From Platanthera guangdongensis (lineage: Eukaryota > Streptophyta > Magnoliopsida > Asparagales > Orchidaceae), in NCBI GenBank assembly GCA_039583875.1, contig CM077149.1, positions 18,985,194 through 19,049,193 on the forward strand: a stretch of DNA of 64,000 nt. The letters run 5' to 3'. Each line of letters begins with the position of its first letter. The stretch's first letter is position 1. The position numbers and the translations under genes were made by a program. Below the pieces are notes generated by a model, which was not told where the DNA came from, made no database searches, and saw only the letters and a list, made by a program, of their open reading frames with translations. Below, one piece after another: positions 22,779 to 34,346 of this stretch.

Positions 22779-23860
22779 TACTTCATAGGGGTCTTGTTTA
22801 ACCTTTTAGTTATGGTAGCTCTATTTATCACATGGCATGCAGTGTTTACTGCTTCAGCCCAGAAATATTCTGGTAGTGAAGAATCACTTAATAGAGTCCT
22901 ACCAGCTTCTATCAAGGTTCTATTTTTCCTTTCAGCAATGCCATTTTGCTGAGGTGTTCTTGGTGAAGAGAATTCTTGAAATATCCCATAGTCTTCACAT
23001 AGTTTTGTCATGCTTTCAGATTGAAACTCTGTACCATGGTCACTTCTAATTTTGACCACTGTACAGTTCAATTCATTCTGAATTTGCTTAACAAAACTGT
23101 GGAAGACACTAGGTGTTTCAGATTTCTGCTTTAAGAAGAACACCCAGGAAAACCTTGAGTAGTCATCAACAACTACAAAGGTGTAGACCTTCCTACCTAA
23201 GCTGTGAACTGGCATTGGACCAAATAGATCCATATGCAAGAGATATAAACATCTCACAGCATCCTTGTTGTCAATGCTTCTAAAGGTGGATTTAGTCTGC
23301 TTGCCCTTTTGACAAGCTGAGCAAATGCCATCTTTGACACACTTAACTTGAGGACCATTCCTCACTAACTCTTTACTAAAGAGTTTGCCAATAGTCTTGT
23401 AATTTAGATGAGCAAGCCTCTTGTGCCACTTGACACATTGAGAGACTGTCTCATCAGCTACAAGACAAACTGGAGAACTATTGTTCTCAACCATAATGTC
23501 TAAACAATAGACATTTCTCTTCCTATAACCTGTCAAAATGATCTTTTGATCACTAGACCTCTTGATATGACAACCATTTTTAACAAATGAGATGTCATAC
23601 CCTACATCACTTAATTGACTTATACTAATGAGGTTATGTTTCAAACCTTTAACATAAGCCACTTGAGTAATGGTAACTAAGTTAGAAGATATGTTACCAA
23701 ACCCTTTGATGATTCCTTTTTCTGAACCACCAAAGGTCACCTTTGGACCATTCTTGATAGGGATGTAGTCCTTCAGTAGTCCCCTAGTTCCAGTCATGTG
23801 TCTGGAACATCCACTATCCAAGTACCATGTAGGGGTATGGCCACTTGGATTCTCCTGCAA
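22778..23860 (-). pseudogene. SIRE pol, protease-integrase half
   Basis: 360 codons in the same frame as gag but separated from it by a TAA (23867). The start holds the retropepsin-like YLDSGCSRHM. The pre-integrase zinc motif (H-X3-4-H, C-X2-C: HKRLAHLNYK and CSACQKGK) follows, then the integrase core with MDLFGP, RSDHGTEF and SPRTPQQNGIAER. It ends prematurely at the frameshift near 22790. Confidence 0.92.
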
Positions 23861-23866
23861 AACAAA

Positions 23867-25891
23867 TTAATGAACCTTAGAACCCAAAGTAAACTTGGGT
23901 CCTTGGTGATTGTTAGTTTGCAAATTGACATAGCTACCTGCTGGCTTTCCACCAGGTATCTTGTTACTACCTTTGGCACTAACATTGTGCCAACAGTCCA
24001 AAGCAAAGTGGCCAACTTTGCCACAGCACCAACATTCAAATTTGTTGTACCTTTGCTTAGGTACAGACTTGGCTGTCTTAGTGAATGTTGGGGCTTTGCC
24101 CTTGGACTTGGACTGATTCTGAACAGTCCAAACTGGGTTAACAAATCCCAGTCCAGTCTTTCCTTTATGATGAACAAAATCATCAATCAAGGGTAGCACT
24201 GATTTAGGTTTTGAAAAGCTAGCTACTAGCTCTTTCTCCTTCTGAAGATTAATCTCCAGTTTCTTAATTTGATCATTCTTAAATGTAATGGTACCCATCT
24301 GAATCACAGTAATGTGTTTCAGCCTGGCCACTTCATTTAGTTTTTGATCATAATTCTTCTCATAATCTATTGCAGCTGTCTTGAGATCAGCAATTTCCTT
24401 GGCCAAATTTTTGGCTAGGGTCTTGCTTTTCTTATAGGCTAGCAATAGTACTTGATATTCATCTAGGAGTTGATGAATATCTCCCTCAGACTCAGACATA
24501 TTCTCATCACTTGATGAAGAATACTCTGACTCTGAACTTGAACTGGAATCAGAACTTTGAGTTAAGCCTTGTACCTGACTGGGTCCTGGCTGCTCCAGGT
24601 TTTTGGTACTTTCAGTCAAAGCCATCAGTCCTTGGCTTTGACAGTCTTCTTGCTCATAGATAGATTCCATGATCTGCATGAACTCTTCTTCTTCTTCAGC
24701 AAATAGCCCAATATAGGCTTCAGCATCTGTCTCTGTGTCTGAAGAAGACATATCTGAAAGAGTCTTCTCATTCTTTGCAACAAAGGACTTCTCCTTCTTT
24801 CCTTTGAAGTGTGTTTTCTTCTTGTCACTGGATTCCTTCCTTCTTTCAGGACAGTCTGCAATAACATGGCCCTGTCTATTGCAGCAGTAACAAATTATCT
24901 TGGATCCAGTTGCCTTACTTGTCTTGGTCCTTTTCTTGTCCTTCTTTGAAGGCTTCTTTTCCAGATACTGAACCTCTTTCCCTTTGGAAGATGAAGGTCT
25001 AGACCTCCACTGTTTCTTCTTAAGGAACTTCTGAAAATGTCTGGTGAATGCAGCAAAGTCTTCATCACTTTCACTGCTTGTAGATTTTGTACTTTCAGAT
25101 TCTTCAGATTCTGATTCAACTACCTCAGGAGGAGGAGTTGATGACTTGGTCCTGCTCTTTCTAGGTACATCTGACTTAAAGGCAACAGTCTTTTCTCTGT
25201 ATTCAGTCCTTGTTGACTTTTCTTCTTCTTTTCTTACTGACAATTGCATCTCATAGGATAACAACTTGCCAAAAAGTGTGGGAGGAGGAATTTCTCCCAA
25301 CTTTGCCATTTCTCTGATGGCACAAATCTTGGTGTCCCAGTCTTTGGTTAGGGACCTTAAGAATTTGTCATTCAACTCATAGTTTGTGAACTCTCTTCCA
25401 TATGACATGAGTTCATTTACAATTCTATAAAATTTCTTATAGCATTCAGTGATGCTATCTCCTCTTCCTTGCCTAAAACTCTCATATTCTTGATTAAGCA
25501 AGGACTTCCTATCTTGCCTTACTTCTTCAGAACCTTCCATGTAGACAATGAGGGTATCCCACATTTCTTTTGCAGTTTTACAGTGAATAAGGTTCTGGAA
25601 GGTGGCATCATCAATTGCACTGACTATAATGTTCTGTGCCCTTTTGTCCATAGTTGCTAGGACAATCTCATCCTTGGTCATTTCAGAGAAATCCTTTGGA
25701 GTCCTCTGATTTGCATCCAAAACTGAAATCTTCATAGGCACATATGGCCCTTCTTTGACTGTGATGTATATTCTAGGGTCAGAGGCTTCCATAAACAGCC
25801 TAACCCTCTCTTTCCAGATCCCAAAGATCTCTTTTCTGCATATAGGTAGTTTCATTGAACCCAACTCCTTATGATTCTCTGAAGAACCCAT
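23867..25891 (-). CDS. gag: SIRE gag (nucleocapsid/capsid)
   Basis: 674 residues from ATG 25891, 94 bp after the PBS. Residues 1-230 form a UBN2/Gag-polypeptide-like capsid domain of copia elements (KEMWDTLIVYMEG, YGREFTNYELNDKFLRSL). Two zinc knuckles follow: C-X2-C-X4-H-X4-C at about 24855-24896 (CYCCNRQGHVIADC) and 23994-24035 (CWCCGKVGHFALDC), separated by a Ser/Glu-rich and coiled-coil stretch. Gag would package the element RNA into virus-like particles. A long gag with two knuckles is usual for SIRE. It is in frame with pol, with only TAA 23867 between them. Confidence 0.93.
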   Translation of the reverse strand: MGSSENHKELGSMKLPICRKEIFGIWKERVRLFMEASDPRIYITVKEGPYVPMKISVLDANQRTPKDFSEMTKDEIVLATMDKRAQNIIVSAIDDATFQNLIHCKTAKEMWDTLIVYMEGSEEVRQDRKSLLNQEYESFRQGRGDSITECYKKFYRIVNELMSYGREFTNYELNDKFLRSLTKDWDTKICAIREMAKLGEIPPPTLFGKLLSYEMQLSVRKEEEKSTRTEYREKTVAFKSDVPRKSRTKSSTPPPEVVESESEESESTKSTSSESDEDFAAFTRHFQKFLKKKQWRSRPSSSKGKEVQYLEKKPSKKDKKRTKTSKATGSKIICYCCNRQGHVIADCPERRKESSDKKKTHFKGKKEKSFVAKNEKTLSDMSSSDTETDAEAYIGLFAEEEEEFMQIMESIYEQEDCQSQGLMALTESTKNLEQPGPSQVQGLTQSSDSSSSSESEYSSSSDENMSESEGDIHQLLDEYQVLLLAYKKSKTLAKNLAKEIADLKTAAIDYEKNYDQKLNEVARLKHITVIQMGTITFKNDQIKKLEINLQKEKELVASFSKPKSVLPLIDDFVHHKGKTGLGFVNPVWTVQNQSKSKGKAPTFTKTAKSVPKQRYNKFECWCCGKVGHFALDCWHNVSAKGSNKIPGGKPAGSYVNLQTNNHQGPKFTLGSKVH

Positions 25892-25985
25892 GTTCTTGAT
25901 TTTTTTGAAACTGTTTCCTGTTTCCTGACTTAACTGAATCTGCCAAACTGGATCTCCTCAGACAGTTAGTCCTGATTTTGAGGAA

Positions 25986-26001
25986 CCTGGCTCTGATACC
26001 A
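25986..26001 (-). promoter_or_regulatory. Primer binding site (initiator Met tRNA), SIRE
   Basis: On the minus strand TGGTATCAGAGCCAGG lies two bases from the end of the 5' LTR, a full match to the usual plant iMet primer site. Confidence 0.93.
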
Positions 26002-26003
26002 CT

Positions 26004-28046
26004 TGAAAGATATGGTACCTAAACACCTAGAGGGGGGGGGGGGTGAATAGGTGACCTAAACCTTTTTAACTTTTGTTTGACAGCACAACAGTTTATCACA
26101 GATTATTACAGTTAACAGCAATTTCAGAAATCACATAGAAAAGCCACAACACAGCACAGCACAGCAGACACACTAATTTTATAGTGGTTCCCCAATCTTT
26201 GGGTACATCCACTTTCCCTCTTCGCCTATCTAGCAGTGTACTAGATTCGGCCAAACTTCTCCACTAGCTCAGAACCCAACAAGGTTCCTACCTCAGGCCC
26301 AAAGCCTTACACTCAGCCAAAAGGCCTACACTCAGCCACCCAGGCCTACACTCAGCCAATCAAAGGCCTACACTCAGAGTTCTTCAACTCCTACACTCAG
26401 GCACCAAGCCCTACCCTCAGCCTTTATAAAATAGGCTTACAATCACTCAGATCCAATGGATCTTACAAGTTATAATAGAAATTACAAATTCTAACTCTAC
26501 AACTCAGAAGGAATGAGAGGAGTTGAGAGTTTCTTGGAGAGTTCTTGGAAGAACTCAGCTTGATCCAAACTGACTTAGCTTTCTTCAAAGCTTCTTGAGT
26601 AGAACTGAATTAGTCTGAATCTTCTGCAGTTGATCCTTGATCTCTGCTTCTTGAAATCCAGATGACTCTGAATTCTTCTTCTCAGCCTTAGTTCCAAAGA
26701 CTGAATCCTTGGTTGGAGCTCTCTCTCTCCAACTACTTAGATCTGCAGTTGGACTGCCTGATCTTCTTGTGTTGATCTTCTGTGTATCACTTCTTGATTT
26801 AGTCTGATCAACTACTTCAATCACACCATGTAATGTTTGTGAACTTCTTAATTATTATCACTCCATTTCTGTAGACTGTGGGTGCCTATTTATAGGCTTC
26901 CTTCATGGTAACCGGCTGATCCGGTTTATAACAGTCTTTTGACTTTGCTGACAGTTGCTGTAGACCGGCTGGATTGGCAGCTGTCATGTCAACCAGTCAC
27001 TTCTTGAAATTCTCTAACTGTCAGTTAGTGTCGAGACTTTCTGTTCTTAAGTGTCGACACTTATAGACCAAGTGTCGACACATGTTGTGTAAGTGTCGAC
27101 ACAAGTCTACAAGGTGTCGACACATTCCCTTGTATGTCTCGACACAGTTTCTTCTGCATGTGTCGACACTGAAATTGAGTGTCGACACAAGCACTTGTAC
27201 TTCATTCTTTCTGTATTCTTCTAAGTGTCGACACATCTCCTTTGTGTCGACACATCTTCATGTGTAGAAACTGTCAAGTGTCGACACTGCTTCTTGGTGT
27301 CGACACAAGTCTTCATTCTTGATTCTTCAGCTGAGTGTCGACACATCCCATTAGTGTCGACACTTATACTTAGAATATTTTACAAGTTTTCTGTTCTTTG
27401 CTAAGTGTCGACACAGCTCCTTGTGTCGACACTATCTTCAAGTGTTGAGTCTTCTGGTTATGTGTCGACACATTGTGCTGAGTGTCGACACATACTTTAA
27501 GTGTTGACTTCTTTGAGTGTGTGTCGACACATTATGCTGAGTGTCGACACATTCTTCATATGTTGACTCTTTAGATTGAGTGTCGACACATTGTGTTGAG
27601 TGTCGACACTTGTACTTAGTCTCTGCAGAATTATGCTGAGTGTCGACACAACTCCAAGTGTCGACACTGTCTGGTGTTGACTCAGCTCTTCAAGATGTCG
27701 ACACTTCTGCTAAGTGTCGACACAGCTTTTCTGCATCCTTCTACACTGAGTGTCGACACAGCTCCAAGTGTCGACACTTTCTGACTGGTGTCGACTCTTC
27801 TTCCCTGGTGTCGACACAATGACTCCAAGTGTCGACACTGCTTGTCTGGGTGTCGACACAAGCTTTCTCAAGTGTCGACACTTTGCCTCTGGGTGTCGAC
27901 ACATGGACTTAAAATTTTCAGCTTCAGTCCAGTGTATACCTAACCTGCACAAATAACTCAAACAAACATCAAATACATTCTGATGTATATCATTGAGTTA
28001 GGTGAGGCTTCTTCAAATCAGGTACATTTGACCAATGTACCCAACA
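26004..28046 (-). repeat. SIRE 5' LTR (right copy)
   Basis: 2043 bp, nearly identical to 15056-17096. It holds the same GTGTCGACAC array (27050-27910). The outer flank ATATC completes the target duplication. Confidence 0.95.
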
Positions 28047-28116
28047 ATATCTAAAGAATTTAAAGTCGTACTATGAGATGCAGGATTGCTTTCTCTCGTC
28101 AACATTCCAAACGTTC
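28047..28116. other. 70-bp flank between SIRE and element A
   Basis: This is the SIRE target copy ATATC plus 65 bp that originally joined 15055 on the left and 44062 on the right. It ends in CGTTC, the target duplication of element A. Confidence 0.7.
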
Positions 28117-28867
28117 TGATGGTGGCAACCCCCAACGTGTTAAAATTGAAGACGGCGATGACGACAACCCCCAACGTGTTAAAGTTGAAGACGACGATGA
28201 CGGCAACCCCCAACGTGTTAAAGTTGAAGACGGCGATTTTCTACATATTGAAGATGACGACGGCGACCCCAACATGATGGAGACGGTGACCTTGTGGAGC
28301 TACATGATGTGGAGCTACATGATGAAGATGAAGACTACCAAATAATATTTAGTTGTTTCTATTTGCATTTTATTTTTATCATGTAGTATTTAAACATTTG
28401 AGTATTGTTTTATTTTTATTTATGTGGGCTGTAAATAGCCAATGCATGATGTAAAGCCTATATAAGGCTAACCTTGTTTCATTTTACTTAGTGAATGAAA
28501 AGAAAGAAATTAAACCCTAACCCTATCTTGAGAATCTTCTTCGCCTCTTCTTCCTAGCCGCCATTTTCACCTCTCTCTCTCTAGGATTCAACCTTTTCCT
28601 CCTCCTCCCTCTCCTTGGCCGCCGACCACCCTTCTCCTCCCCTCTTCTTCTTGTGCTAGTCTCGACCACCTCGCCTACTCCTTCTCCTTTTGCTCGGCCA
28701 CTCCCTTTCTTCCTCCTCCTACAACCCGAGCAGCCACCTAACTCCTCCACCCAATCATCCCCCTTCCCAAGCAAACGACCTCTCCCTTTCTTCCTCCTCC
28801 TACAACCCGAGCCACCCTTTCCCCAAGTCAAAAACCGACCTTACTCTCATCCCCTACCAAAACTGAC
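28117..28867 (+). repeat. Element A 5' LTR, first part
   Basis: Matches 42594-43345 with scattered substitutions. It starts with three near-identical 39-bp units that in the 3' LTR are coding. It is cut at 28867 by the Tekay insertion (TSD CTGAC). Confidence 0.9.
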
Positions 28868-30846
28868 TGTAACACCCCCATCTGTCGCATGACATATAAC
28901 AGAAGGTCCAGCTGGAACCCGACGCCATATACCACAGACAGTCGGAAGGGTTACCAAGTGAATAATCAAACCAACCAATTAAGACTACCCGTCCTAACCA
29001 CAGAGCATTCTAGCGGAAGTTTTTAAAGTTGAAGAACCCAAACTTAAATCCATCAAATATGAATGTCCACATTTACAACTACAAGAACGAACCCCAAATA
29101 CACTGAAACAGGTACATGGCCTTATGGCCTTACAAATGTTCATAAATATAACATGTCTTACATACATCGGCTCGCAGGCCGGCCACACATGAGAAATGTA
29201 AAAACAACTATTCTACGGCCTTCTAGGGCCAGCACAGCAACATGGGCTCCAGCCCGCTATTTGGCGCTCGGCTCCGCAGCACCTGCAAGCACATACCACC
29301 GCACGGTGGCAAATAAAGCAACGGTCAGCTAAAAGCCGACCAAATTATAACGACCCCGCCCCTTACTCGGGACGGCGGTGCTCTTTCCCTGCAAAACATT
29401 AGCCCAACAATATATATATATCGCAATAATAGTTCGCCACAGGTGTAGGCTCGCACGGCCAAACACCCCGTGCACTCAGGGCACATTCATGGTGAACCCT
29501 GACAAATCAGTGCATTCACCACCATCCCTAGGATGGCAACAACATGTGAGCATTTAGCCTTTCTGACCACCGTCTAAGGCTCCGACTATGCCAACGGCCA
29601 GTCCCCGTCTTCGGGTCTCTCGCACCGAACCACATAGCCTAGGTCCAATTCCACTTGCCCGTTGCTCACGCCGCATGTCCAATTTAAGGAACTTTGCGCG
29701 GGCCAAGCTTCTCTCGGATCCCAAATTTTCCAAACCAATCTCATAACCCAGTTATGATCGAGGCCGGTTCCCAGACCGCCAAGTTAGCAGAACACGTTTC
29801 CGCTCAGTTTTCCGGGTGCGCCTTGAAGCTAACCTCCAAGGATCCCTGCTGCAATCTACCGCGTAGAAACCCGAAAAAAAACAAAACCCAAAGCACGGAG
29901 TCTTCTCCGGCAAAACCATATCAAATGCAACATCACCGATCCAGACAAAACACGTCCGGGTAGGCTTCACACACAATGCCTATGCCCGTACTTACGATTC
30001 CGGCTCTACATGCAACACAAGGGGGACTATTCCCGTCAACCCCAAGGAACACCACGCACTCACCGCATACTCGCGGGAGCGGGATTCCCTATGCAGAAAG
30101 AAAGAGATTCAAGCGCTCGAGTTGAGAATTGTTACCCTTGTAGTCCGTTTTGGCGCCATGGAAAAACTACGCGGTTAGAACTCTACGCAATGACCTTCCC
30201 TCCACGGATCCGCTCTCCGATTTCGAAACGGTGCTCCGATGCTCCGCCGGCGGCCGGAAACCTCCTTCTTCTTCCTCTCCTCTCTCACTTTGGAAGGGGA
30301 GAACTTTGGAGAGAAAAATGAGGGAATAAATCCCTATTCCCGGCCTTAACAGAGCAGGATCTCATCTGGGCCATTGGATCCTAATTAAAGAAAATGAACG
30401 GCTCGGATCTGCACAAAATTCCCCAGACCTGGGCCGCACACGGCTTGGCACACGGCCGTGTCCAAGGCCGTGTGCCTCGATCCAGGCATGATCATCGAAC
30501 TGAGAAATGCACACGGGCCAAGACACGCCCGTGTCTGACCTGACACGCCCGTGTCGGGTTCCTCGACACGCCCGTGTTCGTGGGCGTGTCACGCATAACC
30601 GCCACGGCAACGGACACGACCCATCAGGACACGGGTAGGGACACGGGTTGACACACGCCCGTGTCGGATGACACGCCCGTGTCATCCGGCCGTGTTCCTG
30701 GCCGTGTCCTTCTCGGGTTGGAAACGGCCAAAAATCACAAGCCAGACACGGCCTTGGACACGCCCGTGTCCTAGGCCGTGTACCCCTACAGGCACCAAAA
30801 ACTCTTTTTCCGCGACCGACTCACACACAAAATTCGGGGCGTTACA
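28868..30846 (-). repeat. Tekay 3' LTR (left copy)
   Basis: 1979 bp. Its inner edge abuts the PPT. It contains the ACACG-C/G-CCGTGT inverted-repeat cluster at 30420-30785. Confidence 0.95.
30420..30785. repeat. Cluster of GACACGCCCGTGTC inverted repeats in Tekay LTR
   Basis: At least six copies of ACACGCCCGTGT, one ACACGGCCGTGT and many half sites (ACACGG, CCGTGT) lie within 365 bp. The same cluster is in the other LTR at 37090-37445. Spacers vary. Confidence 0.9.
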
Positions 30847-30865
30847 AATCTCCCCCACTTAAGGA
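30847..30865 (-). promoter_or_regulatory. Polypurine tract of Tekay element
   Basis: On the minus strand AAGTGGGGGAGATT directly precedes the LTR start TGTAACGCCCC. Confidence 0.85.
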
Positions 30866-30900
30866 ATTTCGTCCCGAAATTAAGCAAAGGTACACGAAAG

Positions 30901-33822
30901 CTAAATGATACCTGAGTGGAATAACTCGGGGTATTCCTCCAACATAGGTTGCTCTCGCTCCCAAGAAAGCTCCTCACGTCCGCAATTATCCCAACGGACT
31001 TTAACCATTCTGACCTCCTTGTTGCGAAGTCGTTTGACCGCAACGTCTTCAATTCGTACTGGTCTGACCCTTGTTGTTAACTCATAATCAACCGGTACCC
31101 GATTGTCTGCAACGATCTGCGAAGGCTCTTGCACTGCCTTACGCAACACCGATACGTGGAATACGTCATGCAGCCCACTCAACTCCGTCGACAGCTTCAA
31201 CCTATACGCCGCCTCGCCAACACGCTCCAGGATTTCAAATGGTCCAAGGTATCTCGGACTCAGCTTCTTCAAGCGTCGAACCCGCGATACACCCTTGAAC
31301 GGCTTGATCTTTAAATATACCATGTCGCCAACATTGAACTCCACATTTCTATGTTTGGCATTGTAATACTTTGACTGTCTATCCTGAGCAATCTTCAGCC
31401 TTTCTTGAATTGTCCATATCATTGAAGTGGCATCTTCCACCGCTTGACGTTTATACAACTTTGATTCGCCTGCCTCCAACCAAGACAACGGCGTACGACA
31501 CTTCCTCCCGTACAAGGCTTTGAAAGGCGCCATTCCAATGCTTGCCTGAAAACTATTGTTGTAAGCATACTCCACCATGTACAAGTGATCCTCCCAATTC
31601 TTCCCGAAATCTAGGACGCACATGCGAAGCATGTCCTCCATAGTCCTGTTGACTCTCTCGGTTTGGCCATCTGTCTGCGGGTGAAAGGCTGTGCTGAACT
31701 TTAGCTTAGTACCCAACAGACCATGCACCAACCTCCAGTCATTTGACGTGAAGCGTCCATCACGATCACTAACAATACTGCGAGGCACACCATGCAGTCG
31801 TACAATATTATCCACGTAGAGTTTGGCTAACCTTTCTACTGGATCTTCTTTTCTCATTGGGATAAAGTGCGACACCTTTGTCAATCTATCTACGACCACC
31901 CAAATGGCATCATTTCCTTTCTGCGACTTCGGCAAACAGTGCACAGAATCCATAGATATATCGTCAAACTTCCATTCTGGGATAGGAAGTGATTTCAAGA
32001 AACCTCCGGGCTTCTGACATTCCGCCTTCACTAATGCACAAGTACGACACTTGGCCACATAAAGCGCCACATCCTTCTTCAAACCCGGCCACCAGAATAA
32101 TTTCTTCATGTCTCTATACATCTTCGTGCTTCCCGGGTGGATTGAGTATTTGGTATGATGAGCCTCATACATCAACTCCTCCCGAATATTATCCGCACTA
32201 GGAACGCATAGACGACCGTCCTTCCTTAGCAACCCATCTTCAACCACAAACTGGGAATATGACCCATCCAAAGGTCCATCTAGGATTTGCTTCATGCTGC
32301 TATCCTGAACCAAAGCCCGCCGAACTCTATCCGCTAGGTCACACTGCACCTCTGTCCAAAACAGTTTCGCCTCGGCACTAGATTGCTTGTCAACACAAGA
32401 TATCTCCAATGCCTCCAACTCTTGGACCAATCTCTCATCATGCACTGATAACCAGTTGGCTCGTGCGGGAATCTTACGACTCAACGCATCCGCCACTACA
32501 TTTCCCTTCCCAGGCACATAGTGTATCTTGAAGGTGTAGTCCCCTAAGAACTCCATCCACCTCCTCTGCCTCATGTTCAGATCCTTTTGATCCAATAGGT
32601 ACTTCAAACTCTTATGATCGGTGTAAATATCTACCTTCACACCGTACAGATAGTGCCTCCAAAGCTTTAGAGCAAAAATCACGGCCGCTAACTCTAAGTC
32701 GTGGACCGGATAATTCCTCTCGTGAACCTTCAATTGTCGTGAACCATAAGCTATCACTCTCCCATGCTGTAGCAGAACACAGCCCAAACCACTGCCTGAA
32801 GCATCACTATAAATCTCGAACCCTTCGGTACCACTTGGCGAACATAAAATAGGCGCCGTGGTTAACCGCCTCTTCAACTCTACAAAAGCCTGTTCGCACT
32901 CCGAAGACCACACAAACTTCTGATCCTTCCTTGTCAACGTCGTGAGTGGTAGTGCTATCCGCGAGAAGTTCTCTGCGAAGCGCCTGTAGTAGCCAGCAAG
33001 CCCCAGAAAACTCCGGACATCTGCCACTGTAGTCAAAGTAGGCCACTCCCGTATCGCCACTATCTTCGCCGGACCCACAGCTATTCCTTCTCCACTGACA
33101 ACATGACCAAGGAACGCTATCGAGGATAACCAGAACTCACACTTGGAGAACTTTGCATACAACTGACTTTTCCTCAATGTCTCCAACACCATGTGTAAAT
33201 GCTTGTAATGATCCTCCTCGCACCGCGAATACACCAGGATATCATCGATGAATACTATCACAAACTGATCCAAGTATTCTCTGAACGTCCTATTCATCAG
33301 ATCCATAAACGCGGATGGAGCATTCGTCAACCCAAACGGCATAACCGTGAACTCGTAATGCCCAAACCGCGTACTGAATGCTGTCTTTGGAATGTCGCTC
33401 TCCCTTATCCTCAACTGATAGTAACCAGACTTCAAATCTAACTTCGAATATACAGTTGACCCAACCAACTGATCAAATAGATCGTCAATCCTCGGGATTG
33501 GATATTTGTTCTTCTCCGTAAGTTTGTTCAATTCCCGATAATCGATACAAAGCCGCAAGCTCCCATCTTTCTTCTTAACAAAGAGAACTGGTGCGCTCCA
33601 AGACGACAAACTTGGACGCACATAACCTTGCTCTAGCAACTCCTGCGGTTGCACCTTCAACTCTGCCATTTCTCTTGGGGCTATCCGATAGGGGGAGCAT
33701 GACACCGGTTTGGCACCCGGTATCAGCTCTATAGTAAAGTCTATCTCCCACTGAGGAGGGGCTCCTGGGAGATCATCTGGAAACACATCAGGATATTCGG
33801 ACATAACTGGGATGTTGCCCAA
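30901..33822 (-). CDS. pol: Tekay pol: RT, RNase H, integrase, chromodomain
   Basis: 973 open codons with no break. RT starts near [13 protein letters not shown], with [12 protein letters not shown] and FIDDILVYS (about 33235). RNase H has [10 protein letters not shown] and TDHKSLKYL. The integrase zinc finger is H...H...[11 protein letters not shown]. The core has [20 protein letters not shown] and [14 protein letters not shown], followed by a GPF module and a C-terminal chromodomain ([16 protein letters not shown] ... [16 protein letters not shown]). All DDE and RT aspartates are present, so this part may be functional. The frame is open only from a TAG near 33844, downstream of where protease should be, so protease is missing or decayed. 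The first ATG here is internal to pol. Confidence 0.95.
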   Translation of the reverse strand: MGNIPVMSEYPDVFPDDLPGAPPQWEIDFTIELIPGAKPVSCSPYRIAPREMAELKVQPQELLEQGYVRPSLSSWSAPVLFVKKKDGSLRLCIDYRELNKLTEKNKYPIPRIDDLFDQLVGSTVYSKLDLKSGYYQLRIRESDIPKTAFSTRFGHYEFTVMPFGLTNAPSAFMDLMNRTFREYLDQFVIVFIDDILVYSRCEEDHYKHLHMVLETLRKSQLYAKFSKCEFWLSSIAFLGHVVSGEGIAVGPAKIVAIREWPTLTTVADVRSFLGLAGYYRRFAENFSRIALPLTTLTRKDQKFVWSSECEQAFVELKRRLTTAPILCSPSGTEGFEIYSDASGSGLGCVLLQHGRVIAYGSRQLKVHERNYPVHDLELAAVIFALKLWRHYLYGVKVDIYTDHKSLKYLLDQKDLNMRQRRWMEFLGDYTFKIHYVPGKGNVVADALSRKIPARANWLSVHDERLVQELEALEISCVDKQSSAEAKLFWTEVQCDLADRVRRALVQDSSMKQILDGPLDGSYSQFVVEDGLLRKDGRLCVPSADNIREELMYEAHHTKYSIHPGSTKMYRDMKKLFWWPGLKKDVALYVAKCRTCALVKAECQKPGGFLKSLPIPEWKFDDISMDSVHCLPKSQKGNDAIWVVVDRLTKVSHFIPMRKEDPVERLAKLYVDNIVRLHGVPRSIVSDRDGRFTSNDWRLVHGLLGTKLKFSTAFHPQTDGQTERVNRTMEDMLRMCVLDFGKNWEDHLYMVEYAYNNSFQASIGMAPFKALYGRKCRTPLSWLEAGESKLYKRQAVEDATSMIWTIQERLKIAQDRQSKYYNAKHRNVEFNVGDMVYLKIKPFKGVSRVRRLKKLSPRYLGPFEILERVGEAAYRLKLSTELSGLHDVFHVSVLRKAVQEPSQIVADNRVPVDYELTTRVRPVRIEDVAVKRLRNKEVRMVKVRWDNCGREELSWEREQPMLEEYPELFHSGII

Positions 33823-34346
33823 ACTAGGTTTAGGCGTCGAAGTCTACACTAGAGTGACATACAGTTCTGCCCCAGACCAAACTGCCGGGAACACCTGAAG
33901 GGCTGACATCAAAATCTTACCCGACCCCTTCATGCCCGCGAAAGTCACCTCATGACTAGCTCTCAACTGACCCACTAGCAACTTCGATCAACGTATGTCT
34001 GCTGCTCTGAGAGCCTGACCATGCTAAAGATCACGTTGAACTCTCCTAGCGGTAGAAACAACGCCTGCAAATCAAACTTTTGACTCACAATTCATACCTA
34101 AACGCAACAGATTCTATCTGCGCGCATCGAGCACTACTAGTCAACAACACATCCATTAAGACTTTTGCCATCGGAAGATATATTCCGACACGTAATACAG
34201 TTCCTTTGGGCAAACGGAGACACAAAGCCCTCTTTAACGAACGGTGCTCGCGCCGGATAAACGAAATTCAGAACAACGCTTAGCACAAGCGGTTCTAGGT
34301 TAACATGCACAAAGACTACAAGTGTCTAAAGCTAAATGCTAGAATT
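33823..34346 (-). pseudogene. Decayed protease region of the Tekay element
   Basis: Between gag and RT the minus strand keeps only short pieces that continue the pol frame (the segment with SGKILMSALQVFPAVW), closed by TAG near 33844. No DTGA/DSGA protease motif was found. The region is shorter than the usual protease interval and probably carries a deletion. Confidence 0.5.

Larger units (their letters stand above)
15056..28046 (-). mobile_element. SIRE/Maximus-type Ty1/copia retrotransposon, 12,991 bp with TSD
   Basis: LTRs at 15056-17096 and 26004-28046 both run TG...CA. The target duplication ATATC lies at 15051-15055 and 28047-28051. On the minus strand the order is 5' LTR, PBS, gag, protease-integrase, RT-RNase H, a palindrome-rich spacer, two env-like frames, polypurine tract, 3' LTR. 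Size, order and the extra ORF after pol are typical of the SIRE/Maximus lineage. By eye the LTRs differ at only about three substitutions plus the length of one G run (10 against 12). At 1.3e-8 substitutions per site per year this would be well under 0.1 My. Despite its youth the coding region is broken, so it was probably mobilised in trans, or the breaks are recent or sequencing errors. Confidence 0.96.
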
